Shown here in pieces: positions 24,848 through 36,434 of a stretch of 64,000 nt of DNA (positions are counted from its first letter, which is position 1; every line of letters starts with the position of its first letter). Source of the stretch: Aphelenchoides besseyi (lineage: Eukaryota; Nematoda; Chromadorea; Rhabditida; Aphelenchoididae); the NCBI GenBank assembly GCA_024699855.1, contig JAMPIQ010000001.1, forward strand, positions 6,758,001 to 6,822,000, given 5' to 3'. Both the position numbers and the translations under genes were made by a program. The notes under the pieces are model-generated. The model was not told the DNA's origin and did no database searches. It saw only the letters and a list, made by a program, of their open reading frames with translations.

Positions 24848-25291
24848 TTTTCCAAGACGCTCAACGTGACTCACACCTTGACGGCGAGCGATTTTCACTC
24901 ATACGTTTTGTACGAAAAGTCCCAGTGGTCAACAAGCGGCGTTCGAACAGTTCGAGACTCTCGCGTTGTCGAGCGAAGCGGAAGGTCGCAGGGTTCGGCA
25001 AACAACTCGATCGCCGTTTGGTTCCCGTGGATACGAAAATGAGTCGAAGCGGCAATCAGAAGTTCGACTCTCCGTTAAGTGTGTTTGTTTAATTAAGATT
25101 ATAGACAATAAGTAATAGCTTCAATTGCCGTCTGGAAGCAAGTTTGTAGACTTTTCGTTTGACTGTTGATCTAACGGATATTTTCGAAAGAATTCGCCGG
25201 AAAACCAACAAATTTTGGGGTTGATATGAAAGCAATCGAAAACTCAGTTTATTGGCTTCTTGAACAAATATACAAGGCATATAAAAAGCGT
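24848..25291. other. Intergenic region; no gene seen
   Basis: About 445 bases between PPP1R11 and the neuroligin-like gene, both on the minus strand. Overlapping short open frames of both strands look non-coding. It probably contains the PPP1R11 3' UTR and the neuroligin-like promoter. Confidence 0.45.
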
Positions 25292-25688
25292 TTAGGACTT
25301 ATTCGATGGATTTTCGTTGTCTTTCGGTGGCTCTGCAGATGGTGCAGGATGTGGTTGATCACAATGACCGCGACAGTGCTCTGTTTCTGCTTCGTCTTGG
25401 TCCCATGTCGACGGATCGTCCCATTGTCGCGGTTTCGAATAAATACAACAACATTTGCTTTTCATTCGACCCAAATTTTCGTTGTCGACGGTATCGGCAG
25501 TAAATGTCACTCGTGGACGGTTGGAGTTGCGGAGATGTAGAACCAAATGCTCGGTTTGAGTGTTTGACGAGCCACTGGTTGCCGGTTCATTTGTCGCCAC
25601 AGCCGTTTGAGTGACAACATCTTCATAAACGAACAAGTAAAGTTAATGCAAAAATCGGCTTACCAGGAACCGTATGTGTTACGCTCAT
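25292..25688 (-). CDS. Protein phosphatase 1 regulatory subunit 11 (inhibitor-3) homologue
   Basis: Small inhibitor and regulator of protein phosphatase 1. Two exons (25688-25664, 25620-25292) give 354 nt, or 117 residues. The conserved core is TADTVDNENLGRMKSKCCCI followed by YSKPRQW; the DTVDNE and KCCCIYxKP blocks are diagnostic. A second Cys/His cluster (HCRGHC) follows, then an acidic and Pro-rich tail. The N-terminus (MSVTHTVPDVVTQTAVATNE) is Thr/Val-rich as in relatives. The first coding exon has only 25 nt, which is easy to miss; without it no ATG precedes the frame. Confidence 0.92.
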
Positions 25689-26026
25689 TTTGTTCTTCAG
25701 AAAACGATTTCCACAACAAAAACAATCACAACTCGTTTCTAACTTCAGCTGTCTACTCGCGTCTTAGTACTGAACATTGCTCTCAACTGGGCGCGCCAAT
25801 TCAAACGCCAATTTTTGAGACACGTGGAGCAGACTCAACGATTGTGTTTTGAAACAACTGAAGTTGTGGTTTGAAGATGTTGATTTGTTGTTATCGGGAA
25901 GGTTGTTTTGTGCGCAATTTTAACGTTTATTAGAATATGAAATTACATGGTAAAATCGGCAAACACTAGACGAGATCTGAGGTTTTAGCTAATAAGCTTA
26001 GTAGAAATCAGTTTCAAATATAAGCG
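25689..26026. other. Intergenic region between two minus-strand genes; no gene seen
   Basis: A 338-base gap between the end of the STPR-protein gene and the start of PPP1R11. No conserved coding block was found. It likely holds a 3' UTR and a promoter or trans-splice region. Confidence 0.45.
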
Positions 26027-27815
26027 TTAAATGCGACTCATTTGTTGTTGTGGAACAGACTGAAAAACACGAATTTTCAAACGTTATTCATAAACGAGAC
26101 TTACGGATTGCACCACCAGTTGCTGGGGACCTCGACCTTGTTGTTGTACTGGTTGATAGATGTATTGTTCGGGCATATTCTGCGGAGTTCTGTAAATCAC
26201 TTGTTGTCCAGCAGTGGGTCCTTGATGCGGAGCTGCGGAGACGATGATATGTTGATGTTGATTGTTGTTTGGACCATTAATTGTTTGCATGTGTGCCATT
26301 TCAACTGGTTCTTCTTTCGTTGCCGTTTCAGATAAATTACGATGAACAACACTCTGAAAATGAGTTTAACGAATGAAATTTATTGTAAGTGCTACCTGAT
26401 AGATTTCCTCGAAACGATCAGCACTCAACGTTGTAGTTCGTGTTTCATTTCTTACGATTCCACGTTCTTCAGCGATTTTAGCCCTTCGCTGTCGCATTCG
26501 TTCTGCAGTTCGACGGTTTCGTTCAGCTCGTTGGTCCGGAGTTTCCATTGCACGACGACGTCGCGAACGTTCGGCATTGGCTTTCCTACGACGAGCAATC
26601 TGTTCGTCGGTTAGATTGCGGAATCGATGCGGAACCGGACGATCGGCATTTGAAGTCGACGTGGTCGGTTGGCGATTTGTGGGGGCTTGTTGTGATTGTT
26701 GGATTTGTGATGGCTGAATTATAATGTGCTGTGGTTGTCCGCCTGCTTGAGAAGTGGGATGGTTTGCAGGCGACGGTTGAGTTTGAATTCGAATAACATG
26801 CAAAGGTTGATGATTTCCATAGTTATCTTGAGCCAACACCAGTTGACCATTGTTGCCGGTCGTATTGCCAGCCGGAACCAAATGGAGTTGTTGTTGTTGT
26901 GGAACTAGAATCTGTTGTTGGCCTCCTTGGCCGGCAAGTTGCATATGTTCGGGCAAAGTAACATGAATCGTAAGGGGACCACTTCCAGTAGTTGATACAG
27001 GAATCGGGACGGTTATTATCGTTGGCTGTTGATGGCTCTGACGATATTGAGCGGCTGATGTTGGCTGATGATAAACGGCTTGATGTTGAGGCATTGCCAC
27101 AATTTGCATCGGTTCTCCTTGTCCATACGCATGACCTTGCGAGTTACCAGCCGTTTGATCAACTTCGTACTCGCCAAGATATTCCTTCGGATAAGACTGT
27201 TGCTGCGTTCTAAAGGATTCAAACGTTCAAACTAACAAGTTCAAAACTACTTACTTGCTGCGATTTCTACGCATTCGATCGGCGTGTTGTCGAAGTCGTT
27301 TTTCTCGTTGTTCGGGAGTTTCGTTTTGACGACGACGACGTTTAGCTTCGGCTGCAAGTCTTCTTCGACGCAAAAGCTTTTCGTCGGCACCAGCTTCAAT
27401 CGATCCTTTTTTTGCAGTACTTGAAGCTGATTCAGTCGAGTAAGTAGTTGGCGATAGCTCGAGATCGTTCTGAAAGCCAATCAGTGGCTATCATTTCCAT
27501 TAAATTCATCCGAATTTCTATTGTATTTTGCATTATAAGAGATATTTTATAGCGAAATGATTGTGAATCATCAAAACTCGTACTTACAATGAAAGAGTCG
27601 TCAACAATCACAACGTCGTTTCGCACGAAGGACGATAACTCGCTGTGAATATTTGAATCCTGAACAAATTGACCGTGATTGTTGATGGCAAATTCGTATG
27701 CGTCTTCTAACAATGGCCCCCGCCCAGATTCGAATTTAACTCGTCGCTCAATGTTGTTAGCTAATGAACCTAAACATTTCGAGATGTTCGGATTTGATTT
27801 TGCTTCTTTGATCAT
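26027..27815 (-). CDS. STPR-repeat DNA-binding protein
   Basis: Putative nuclear DNA-binding protein with 23-residue STPR (score-and-three peptide) repeats, first known from silkworm FMBP-1. Five exons (27815-27588, 27469-27255, 27209-26396, 26353-26105, 26059-26027) total 1,539 nt, or 512 residues. Four repeat units can be aligned as two pairs. Pair one covers ADEKLLRRRLAAEAKRRRRQ and ETPEQREKRLRQHADRMRRN. Pair two covers TDEQIARRRKANAERSRRRR and ETPDQRAERNRRTAERMRQR. Between the pairs lies a long Gln/His/Pro-rich region of about 170 residues, and a second Gln-rich stretch forms the C-terminus. The N-terminal 75 residues are unrelated to anything I recognise. The start is the first ATG after an AG acceptor and is the least certain part. 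Confidence 0.85.
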
Positions 27816-29009
27816 CACACGAATCGCTATTAAATGGTTACGGTAATTGTAATATGAATCAAAATCAAAGAAGGCAACAGACAAAGTACGGTACTGGGTC
27901 AAGCAGAGGCATCACATCACACAGATGGATGTGCGTAGGTATTCTAATAGAGAAGAGTGAGTCGCGCGATAAAAGCGTTTGCATTATGCCCATCTTGTAA
28001 TAGACGAAAAGGCCCAACCAACAAGAAAACATAGCGAGTTCGCACTTCGCATAGCGCGGGCGAACATGCCGATTGAGCACAACGCGAAAAGACGGAACCC
28101 GATTTGAAGACTGGTGCGTTTGCTGCAGATACGCATCACGTGTGCACAACGACACGAGGGGAAGGTCGTAGCAGCTGCCTTTCGCACTGCGTCCGCTCTT
28201 CGCCTTTTCCTTCGTTGAGACTGAAGAGACAAACATGAGAAACACACACTCTCCTTCTCGTCCGTTTTTTCGGCAAACGGACACCAGAATGTGCGTTGGA
28301 AGTCGGTGGTGGTTGAAAAGAATTTCTTTCAAATTCGAAACGCTGTGAAAAGCAATCGTTCAAATTTCCAGTTAAATTTCGTGTTCAACAGCAGCTAATG
28401 CTTCGACCAACCTTCTACACCGAATGGAATTCAAAGTTTATTAACAAATAACTCAAATCGTGGAGAGTAATGGACGAAAACAGAAATTAAAGTCTGAGCC
28501 AAGGAACAGGGAGCGCAACTAGTGAAATCAATGAGAAATATCAAAATACATGTTCTTTCTATAACCGATTATTTTGTGTTGAATAATGATATCAAACAAT
28601 TGAATAAGTGCAACTCATAACAATTGACGACAGTACAACTAACAGTCTTTTCTGTACGAAACAGTTAAAAATTTAAGAATTTTTGAAAGAAATATTTCGG
28701 ATACCTAAGTATTGAGTATTAAAATCAGCGTCTAAATTGCATCTCTAACTTTTTAGCGGAGGTGATTGAATGAATCTGCGAGATATTAACCCTACCGTAT
28801 ATGCGAATAGATTTGGCTAAGCGCAAGGTTTGCCGAAATGAAACGTAGTTGATAAATTATGCTGCAAAAATAAGCGATGGGTTTAAGAATTGGAACGAGA
28901 TCGCTAAACGTTTGGAAGACAACGACTATTGAGAATGTATAATGTAAATGAAAGGAACGTATCAATAGAAAGATTGTTGTGTAAAACTTCGGTCCCGCCG
29001 ATTTAACGT
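27816..29009. other. Intergenic region and STPR gene promoter; no gene seen
   Basis: About 1.2 kb between two minus-strand genes. Long open frames near 28.0-28.3 kb overlap on the same strand in several frames and have no domain, so I read them as promoter or 5'-UTR sequence. The part from 28.4 to 29.0 kb is A/T-rich. Confidence 0.45.
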
Positions 29010-32000
29010 TTAACTGAGCATCTTTTGGACTAACGAACGAGTTTCGGCGTTATCCATGTCGAACTAAACAAGAAACAGTCTTCGATTGTTCATCATCTTT
29101 AACTCACAAGTCCTTGTGTGATTTTCCAATCATAAACTTCGTCCAAATGAAGTGAATCGTTTGCTGATTGATAGAGTGAAGGCTTGAAATCGCTATCGAA
29201 TTCAATTCCATGGAAGTCGTTTGACAGATGATTTTGCATGTCCGGCGCAATGTGCACTTGTTGTGGCAGAGCGTTTTGCGCGAAGATTGCTGGATTCATT
29301 GACTGTTGTTGAAGCTGATTTCTGTACATTGTTTGCTGTTGATTGGGTTGTTGCATTCCAACAAGCATTCGTTGTGGACCCGTTAAGCTGGGAGGTGTTA
29401 CACTGGCAACCGGAAAACGTGAACCGGGCATTGAAGCGTCTAAGAACACAAAGATTCGAAAAATTAAACTACTTTCAAAATACCATTAACCGCCATTGAT
29501 GTTGGAGCACCATGATTCATAGTTGCACTGGGATGAGAAGGCGAACTTGCGTTTTGTCGTGCTTGTACCGTGGTTCTTAGTTCTTGACGAATTGATTCGG
29601 ACGAATGCCGTTTGTTTTGATTAGCCCATTGAGCCTGTTGTTCGTAACTGGAATCGTGAAAAGTCAAAACAGAAATCTTAAGCCATCACTTACTTATTTG
29701 ACATATTATTGGGCACATTGTTGGGATAAGAATTCAAATGATTCATTGAAGCAGAAGGATTAGAGAATTGGTTTCCCATCGGTCCATTTAAGTGCTGTGC
29801 TGTTCCTTGTTGATTGTTGAACATTTGAGCAGGTTGAGGAAACTGCTGCAAAAAAGGATGTTAAAAACAAAAATTCTAAAATTGTTTACTTGAAATTGTT
29901 GATTCGGTAAAGCGTTTGGTTGCATCGAATTCATGAGTTGAGGTTGTTTGATGCCTCGTCGAGTGGCATTTGCGTTTGCTTGTTGCGCGTTCTTTCTCTT
30001 CTGTCCCGCCTTTTTGTTGGTAGCTCCTACAGAAGACGGCGGTGTTGCGGACATTCCAATGTTCTGCGTCTGTTGACCATACATCCCCTAAATACATTGA
30101 TCGAATACGAACAAGACGAATCCGCTTACCGCCTCATTCATTACTGGCGGTGTTCGATAAATCGGAAGATAGTCGTTTGGTGTATTAGACATCATCGCCG
30201 GCTGTTGATTCCAAGACATCTGTTGTCGAGCATTTGATTGTTGATTCATTACGTTCATTTGCTGATAGCCGGTTGGCATTCCATTCATATTCATCGGATT
30301 CATGGAATTAAGGCTTCCGTAATTCGGAGGCATGCAATGACCAGTATTTGTCATTCCTTGAGGATTCGGCATCGAACGAACATTCATTTGATTCGGATAA
30401 CCGTTAGCCACTTGTGAAGACATCGAGTTTACCTGCTGACCACTGTGCTCGTATTGTTGTTTGGGGAAGTTGTTAACGCTAAACAATAACCCCTTTAACA
30501 TATGAAGACAAACAAATTAAAGAGTTTAGCGAACGGTTTTTTTATCATCGAAAGGATAACTTCCGCTGAATGAAACCCGTTAGTTTGCACAAAAATGCGA
30601 CCAATTCGCTTTAGAACACGTGAGAAAAAGATTTGTGTGGACGAACAGGAAGGAATGTGAAGATACGACTACTTAGTTGTCAATATCCGACCAGAAGAAT
30701 TAGAATGAACTCGGGAGAAAACAACAGTTATTGAAAACGTGCAAAAGTAAAAGCATTTGAAGTGAAAACTAATGGGAAGATCAGTAGCTGACATCGATTC
30801 ACCGCCCATGACCTTTGGAAGCGATCAGATATGGCCGACAAACGACTTCACGATAATACGAAATACCTCGGGAAATGTTTGCGAGCGTTTTTTCATATTC
30901 GATTGGTTGCCGACGGGTAATTTGGTCAACGATACAAAAGGTAAGAAACGACAGGAGGTTAAAACGAAAGCTTTCGGCTTTTTAAAGCGAGAGCCCAATA
31001 AACGAAATTCGGCATTGTGCACAGAATGGCACACATGCCATAGCGTCATCACACCGCGCCGGGCTCGGAAATTTGGAAGCGAAAAGAGGCGGCCGAGTTT
31101 TGGGCGTTCGTGTTTGACGTTCTCGACAAGTCCAATGGCCAAGTCGACGTGCCGACGACCGCAAGACCAAAGGACGAAAGCCATAGCAAAGGGGGTGGCT
31201 TATTGCAGTAAACCAATTACTGTACATGCACAAACCGAATCATGTATACCAAATTGTCGGTGAGGTAATTGTGTCGATCTCAAACGAAAAGACGAAAATC
31301 CGTCGGACGAAAAGCAACGGCGCTGTGGATCCTCTGCCAAAACAGAATGGCGAGTGGTCAAACCGTGGCAATAAAGACGAGAAACAGGCGCAAAGTGGCG
31401 AGTAAGTCCACTCGTCTTGAAAGCGCGCGACGGCCAAAAATCGGAAAGCGCGCGCCAAAGTTCTACCCAATGTCAAGGTTTGGAGCTATCAAACGAGCGA
31501 GGCGACGAGACGGATACCCTTTTGTGCCAAGAGAGAGCGAGTTATAATAATCGCATAAGACAACCGATCAGGTCGTTACCGTTGGGTGTCTTCAAACGGT
31601 AAGCTTGTTTACTGTCAGTTTTTTTCTATCAAATCGAACTTACGCAGCTGATCCAGCGGCTGTCGTTGGTGTTTGAAATTGACCGGAAAATTGTGAACCG
31701 CCGTAGGCCGACGATCCTCCAGTGATCATCGAGCGCAAGCGATTGGTGGCAGAACCGTTAGCCACTGAAGGCAAACTGAAAAAAAACAATCAGACCCGAA
31801 AAAACAGTTGATTTCAAAGTTAAAACTCGAAGGAGAAAAAAGTATAAGAAAACGAAATTTGAAAATCACGCTCTTCGGTTTGGTGTTGATTTTTTTGGCG
31901 GACATCACGAAAATTGCGCGGAATCGACGACTCTCTGGGCGCTTAAGAAGACCGACAAAACCAACGCAAAATCGACCAGTTCGCCTCTCATGCTCTTCGC

Positions 32001-35000
32001 CGATCGTTTCCACCGCGATCTTCCAACTCTTTCCGCCCGCCACTTCTCGTCGACTTTTTGGTTATGCGAGCGAGACAATAAAAATAAAGAGCATGTATAG
32101 GTGTGACGCTTTAGCCCTCGCAGTCAAAAATTAACTCGAAATATACGCAATGGCATATTTTGGCGTCCATTAATACGCACAGATTTATCAACAACCCAAC
32201 GTCACACCGCACTCAATTCCTTGAGTGAAACACCAAAAATGACGTCGCAGAGAAGGAAAAAAGTCAACTGCGGTATTACGAGTGCAGGAACATGCTCACT
32301 GGCGTCATCTAAAAAGACCACGTGCATTCCGGGGCCTTCGGGTCTAAACGGTTGTTGCGCGAAACTGGAACTTTCACGTCCATCCGCACAGATTCGTGTG
32401 TCCAGCGAGAAAAACAGACGCATGTAACAAATAGAAAAAACGTCTGTCACATTCCGCTCACGTGAGTTCGCGGTTTACGATCGTAACCATCCACTCGAAA
32501 AAATTGCCTTCCATTACGGTAGTTAGTGACCACGACGAGAAAATTCGCAGTTTGATCGGAATTTTGGAAACAAAAGAAAACGAATTGCAGTGCACCGAAG
32601 TGTTTGATAAGCAAAAACTTCACGAATGTGCTGCGAAATTCGTGCCCTGAATTCATCACGTGCATTGAAGCAACGTAATGAAAATCAACGAACACCGAAG
32701 ATTTCAATTTCACAAACTCGAAATGGAAAACAAAACAGATCAAAATATAACCATCAAACTTCTTCAACAAACGAAAGGATTCAACGGCTGAGAAGAAAAG
32801 AAGATACACACGTTCGGCTGAGCGTTTCACGAGCAGATTAAAAAACGACGGGAGAACGGCGGCCAAAGAGTCCCGAACTCGCAACTCTAACGGTCTCCAA
32901 TTCCAATGGCCATTTATTATACGTTCGTATACCACTTTGGTCGGCAGGAACATCCCGCAAAAGATTTTCAAGAAGCAATGACAAAGTAATAAACACAACT
33001 GTAATGCTAAGCAATGTGTTTCATTAAGCTGCAGAAGCTGGTGAAAAGCACATGATTAAATAACTCAAAATTCGCTCTTTCAAGCTCTCTGTTTAATCAG
33101 ATGAGAGTTTTGCTCAAACGCTTGAGGTTGTTGTAATAGTATGTTTAAGTAATTTATTTGATTTTTTGGCAAACGAACCGACCAGAAACAATGATATCGT
33201 AGCAACACTCAATTGGCCATGCAATTGCTGTAATGAATTCCAATTTTTGATATCCACTCAACTACGCTCTTAATGGAAGTGTTTTCGACGCGTTTGCTTC
33301 GACTTTTTTTGTTGAAATTTTGTTTTTTCCAATTCAACACGAACAAAATAGTAGTGCCGGGTAATTGGGCCAAGAGTGTCTGATTACCTATAAAACGGTG
33401 GACGACAAGTTACCAAGGCAACAAACAAGTTATGCCTCGCCAAATAGTAATACTTCCATCGGCACCCATTGACTTTCTGTCAGAAATACCCGTTTAACCG
33501 GCCAACCCATTTCCACTCATTCGCTTTACAACCCTTTTAGTTGAAGAAGTACGAGTTTGAGAATTCTCTTTGCATCTTCCGCCTTTAGAACTCACTGATT
33601 AATTAAACAAAATAAATTCAATTCGTTTCGTACGATTTTCAAAGCTTTCCATCTTTTACCAATAAATTCCCTTGGAATTGGGTGTCATTTTAAGTGTGTC
33701 CGTCGAATCGCCGCATCAACAAGTCGGAATGTGAAAGACCGGAAACAGTTGATTTGTTTGAATTTTGTTGCAAAAAAGTTTCTTGCTCATAACTTTCGGC
33801 GATTCTGCTTGAAAGCTGTTTGGCCACTTGACATCGAAAAGTCGCGCAGTTTGACTTCTCGTTGACAAGTTCACGGACAATTTCGAAGGTACGAAGCTGT
33901 CATTTGACGAGAAGGTGCCACACTGACTCGTTTCTCGCGGCAGTGTGCCGGGCATTTGAACGGACGTTTCGCTTCAGCAGATGGCCAGAAATCCCATTCG
34001 TTGGGACGCTTTTCGGTCTTCGCGCGTTGTCCTCCAAATGGCCTTTTTGTTCTTCGGCTTCTAGGGTTTACAAGCTTGTTTTTGGGGCGTCGCCATTTTC
34101 TCTTTTCTATTCGAGACCGCGTCTTATAAAACTGAAGCAGTTAAACATTTTTCCACGCAATTAAAATTTCTTCAGCCACTGCCAAAACGTTTTGACTGGT
34201 AGTCTCGATATCCGCGCTCCATTCTTCCCACCAATCTACTCGTATTAAAAATGGAACAAGCGCGAATTACCACCGAGCAACTACGACATGAAGCGAGTAT
34301 TCAACGAAAGAAAGTTTCCGAAGTGGCAAAAGAGTAAGTTTGTTAGCTTGGAATCCAATTAACTCGAATCGTTTAGTTTAATCGAATACTGTGAGAAGGA
34401 GAAAGCGAGCGATTGTTTGGTCAGTGGCCCGGCCGATCACAATCCCTTCCAAGAGAAAAAGTCCTGTTCCGTCCTTTAGATTTCTTCTAATTAACGCCAA
34501 AGACTGCACATATCTCTCGGCAATTCCGTAGCACTCCCTCCATCATTCAATTTTCTTCAAAATGTTCAGACCAAATTTCATTTGTCTTCCAAATAAACGC
34601 ACCAGTTTTTCCTCTTCGTTGATTTTCGTTCTTGTGCTTTGATTAACGTTGGAGATGAAATGTCACAAGTCGAGAAGTCAATCGGCTTTTGACTGAAGTT
34701 AAAAATGAACATTGAACGGGTTTTCTTCACTCACTCTTTTGATGTCCCCGCACTATCGAGTAGTTGAGCCGACAAATCGGATGCAATTGTTTGTGATGGG
34801 TCAAAATCAAATAGTTGTTGTAATTGTTGCCAGGTTGCTGATAAAAGATAGTCAGAACTTGATTCAGTTTTCGATGTCCCCAATTCTACGGCCTTGGATT
34901 TCGGAGTTTTAGTGGCAACAGAGCCTCCAGACTTTGATTTACGTGCTCTTCTGTAATTTACAATAAAATTTTTAATAATAGTCGATACCTTTGTTTCTTG

Positions 35001-35597
35001 GTGACAAGCTTCTGATCGCCATTGGAAAACTGCTGCTTTTCGAACAAGTCCTAAGAATTAGTCGGTGACTAAATTGGCAAACTCATTTTTGTTGTTAACT
35101 CACCTGTTGATTCTTAAGAGTCTTGGAGTTGAGTTCGGTGTGAGGAGAACGCTCTTCCTGAGATGTTGGTCCTGCGGTTTCATTCTTGTTGACAGATCGA
35201 AATTTACTGCAAATAGAAAGGTGATCTTTTCGTTTGAGTGTTTGTTCTTCACCTCACATAACACAGCAATTCGATTGTTTTTCTTTTTAATCGACGTTTC
35301 ACTTTCGCATCAATCGCAATGTTACGCAAAATGAACGAAAGCTCGATAGCTGTACGTGAAGTGGAAGATTCAAGAAGTCGTTCCAATACACTGAGATCAT
35401 TTCGGGAGCACACATCGTCGATTGATTTGTCGACGAATTCGTCAGCCACCGTTCCTTTGTCCCCTGTTTCATCACTAAAATCTTATCGTTCAACTCCAAT
35501 GAATCTTCCGAACTTACTTTATTGCGAAACTTTTAATCAAATGACTCGAACGATCGACGTGTAATGTAAACGACGAAAAACGACAATTAACGAACAT
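29010..35597 (-). CDS. Q/N/M-rich putative transcription coactivator, 687 residues
   Basis: Twelve exons join in frame: 35597-35518, 35474-35253, 35206-35104, 35050-34989, 34950-34735, 31775-31644, 30478-30130, 30087-29890, 29845-29694, 29647-29484, 29439-29108, 29063-29010. They total 2,064 nt. The N-terminal 90 residues are helical (DDVCSRNDLSVLERLLESS, then IDAKVKRRLKRKTIELL). A basic segment with several Lys/Arg pairs and a helix rich in Gln and Leu (SATWQQLQQLFDFD) follow. The rest is dominated by Asn, Gln, Met and Pro, with a charged island SIRQELRTTVQARQN. The last residues read SLVQKMLS, an LxxML-like end. I do not recognise the family; p160/SRC and Mastermind types are only possibilities. 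Intron 5 is about 3 kb and contains a gene on the opposite strand. Confidence 0.75.
30479..31643 (-). other. Long intron of the coactivator gene; no exon seen
   Basis: About 1.17 kb between coactivator exons 6 and 7, far longer than the usual 50 nt. A 163-codon frame on the plus strand (30772-31263) has no recognisable domain and no matched splice sites. The intron could hold an alternative promoter. Confidence 0.4.
33389..33395 (+). promoter_or_regulatory. TATA-box-like element
   Basis: TATAAAA, 13 bases before the X-box at 33409 and about 860 bases before the G gamma ATG. It could mark a distal transcription start for the nested gene. A/T-rich matches of this length are common, so support is weak. 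Confidence 0.25.
33409..33422 (+). promoter_or_regulatory. X-box (RFX/DAF-19-type site) candidate
   Basis: GTTACCAAGGCAAC is a full 14-base match to the imperfect inverted repeat bound by RFX factors (half-site GTTACC, 2-base spacer, half-site GGCAAC). In nematodes, DAF-19 uses such sites to drive ciliated sensory neuron genes. It lies 829 bases upstream of the G gamma start codon, further than the usual 50-250 bases, unless a 5' exon begins here. Confidence 0.45.
34251..34479 (+). CDS. gpc: G protein gamma subunit
   Basis: Gamma subunit of a heterotrimeric G protein. It pairs with G beta and anchors the dimer to the membrane through a C-terminal lipid. Two exons (34251-34333, 34377-34479) give 186 nt, or 61 residues. 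The sequence has the family helix (TTEQLRHEASIQRKKVSEVA), the DxLVSGPADHNPFQEKKS block and the CaaX box CSVL. The last residue Leu predicts geranylgeranylation. The length is typical. The gene lies inside intron 5 of the coactivator gene, on the opposite strand. Which paralogue (GPC-1 or GPC-2 type) cannot be decided from sequence alone. Confidence 0.95.
34592..34597 (+). promoter_or_regulatory. Poly(A) signal of the G gamma gene
   Basis: AATAAA, 113 bases after the G gamma stop codon. The nested transcript therefore probably ends before reaching the antisense coactivator exon at 34735. Confidence 0.5.
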
Positions 35598-36434
35598 CTC
35601 CCGATTCTTGTTCACAGAAGCAGAGCGTTCAGTGCTGTGACCTAAGAACATTTAAAAATGACTGCAATATCGGCTATGTAGTTGATACAAAGTTCACGTC
35701 AAGTTATTCTATTGCTAGAAAACAACGATCACTGTAAATTATGAATTAACTATGCAAAAATCAACCGCAGCAACTTGAACAGGAAAAGGAGCAGATATTG
35801 CAACTGAACGTTCAATCGACCATTCGATAGTCGTCCGCGAGTTCCCACAACAAGGGCCGATTGAGCGCCTCGTTCTGTCGATTGCCGTCTTTTCCGATGA
35901 TACAAATGTGTAAACACAATAGAAGACTACTGCCGTTTACACTGACGGAGCCCCTTAAACACATCGCCTCGGATAAACACTAATAGATTCAATGTCTACA
36001 GTTTAATGTAACTCATCAGTTCAAAACCTCTTGAATTTGTAGTCTGATGGTTCGGAGTAAGAGACAGCAATCAAGACATTTGATATCTGACTAAACGCTT
36101 TACTTTATAGTCAAATTGAACGAACAAACACACGAATCAATAGTTTTGTTTTCTATGGTCCGGTTGGCCGTCGTGAATCATCGGACAAATCGGCGCGTTT
36201 TTATGTCGTTCGACGCTAAAAACGAAAATCGACGGCAATTGCGCAAACTCCCAAGATTCAAGTGTTCGCTGGAACTCAATCGTTTGACTAGTTCACTTGA
36301 AGTCACCTACAAAAATATTGCTTGTGGTCTCAGTAATTGAACAGTGAGTTGACTAATGATTAATGTTTATTTCTAAACAAGCAAATGGAGATCTCAAGAC
36401 CAACAAACTAGTACGTTTTGCGATCTTGACATCA
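35598..36434. other. Intergenic region and coactivator promoter; no gene seen
   Basis: About 840 bases upstream of the coactivator start and downstream of the small membrane-protein gene. No coding block is recognisable. Confidence 0.45.

Noticed and set aside
27984..28363. Overlapping minus-strand frames upstream of the STPR gene
   Set aside because: Three frames are open at once, and all are Arg/Cys/Ser-rich without a domain. This looks like GC-rich promoter sequence.
30772..31263. 163-codon plus-strand frame in a coactivator intron
   Set aside because: No recognisable domain or splice signals; the opposite strand is equally open here.
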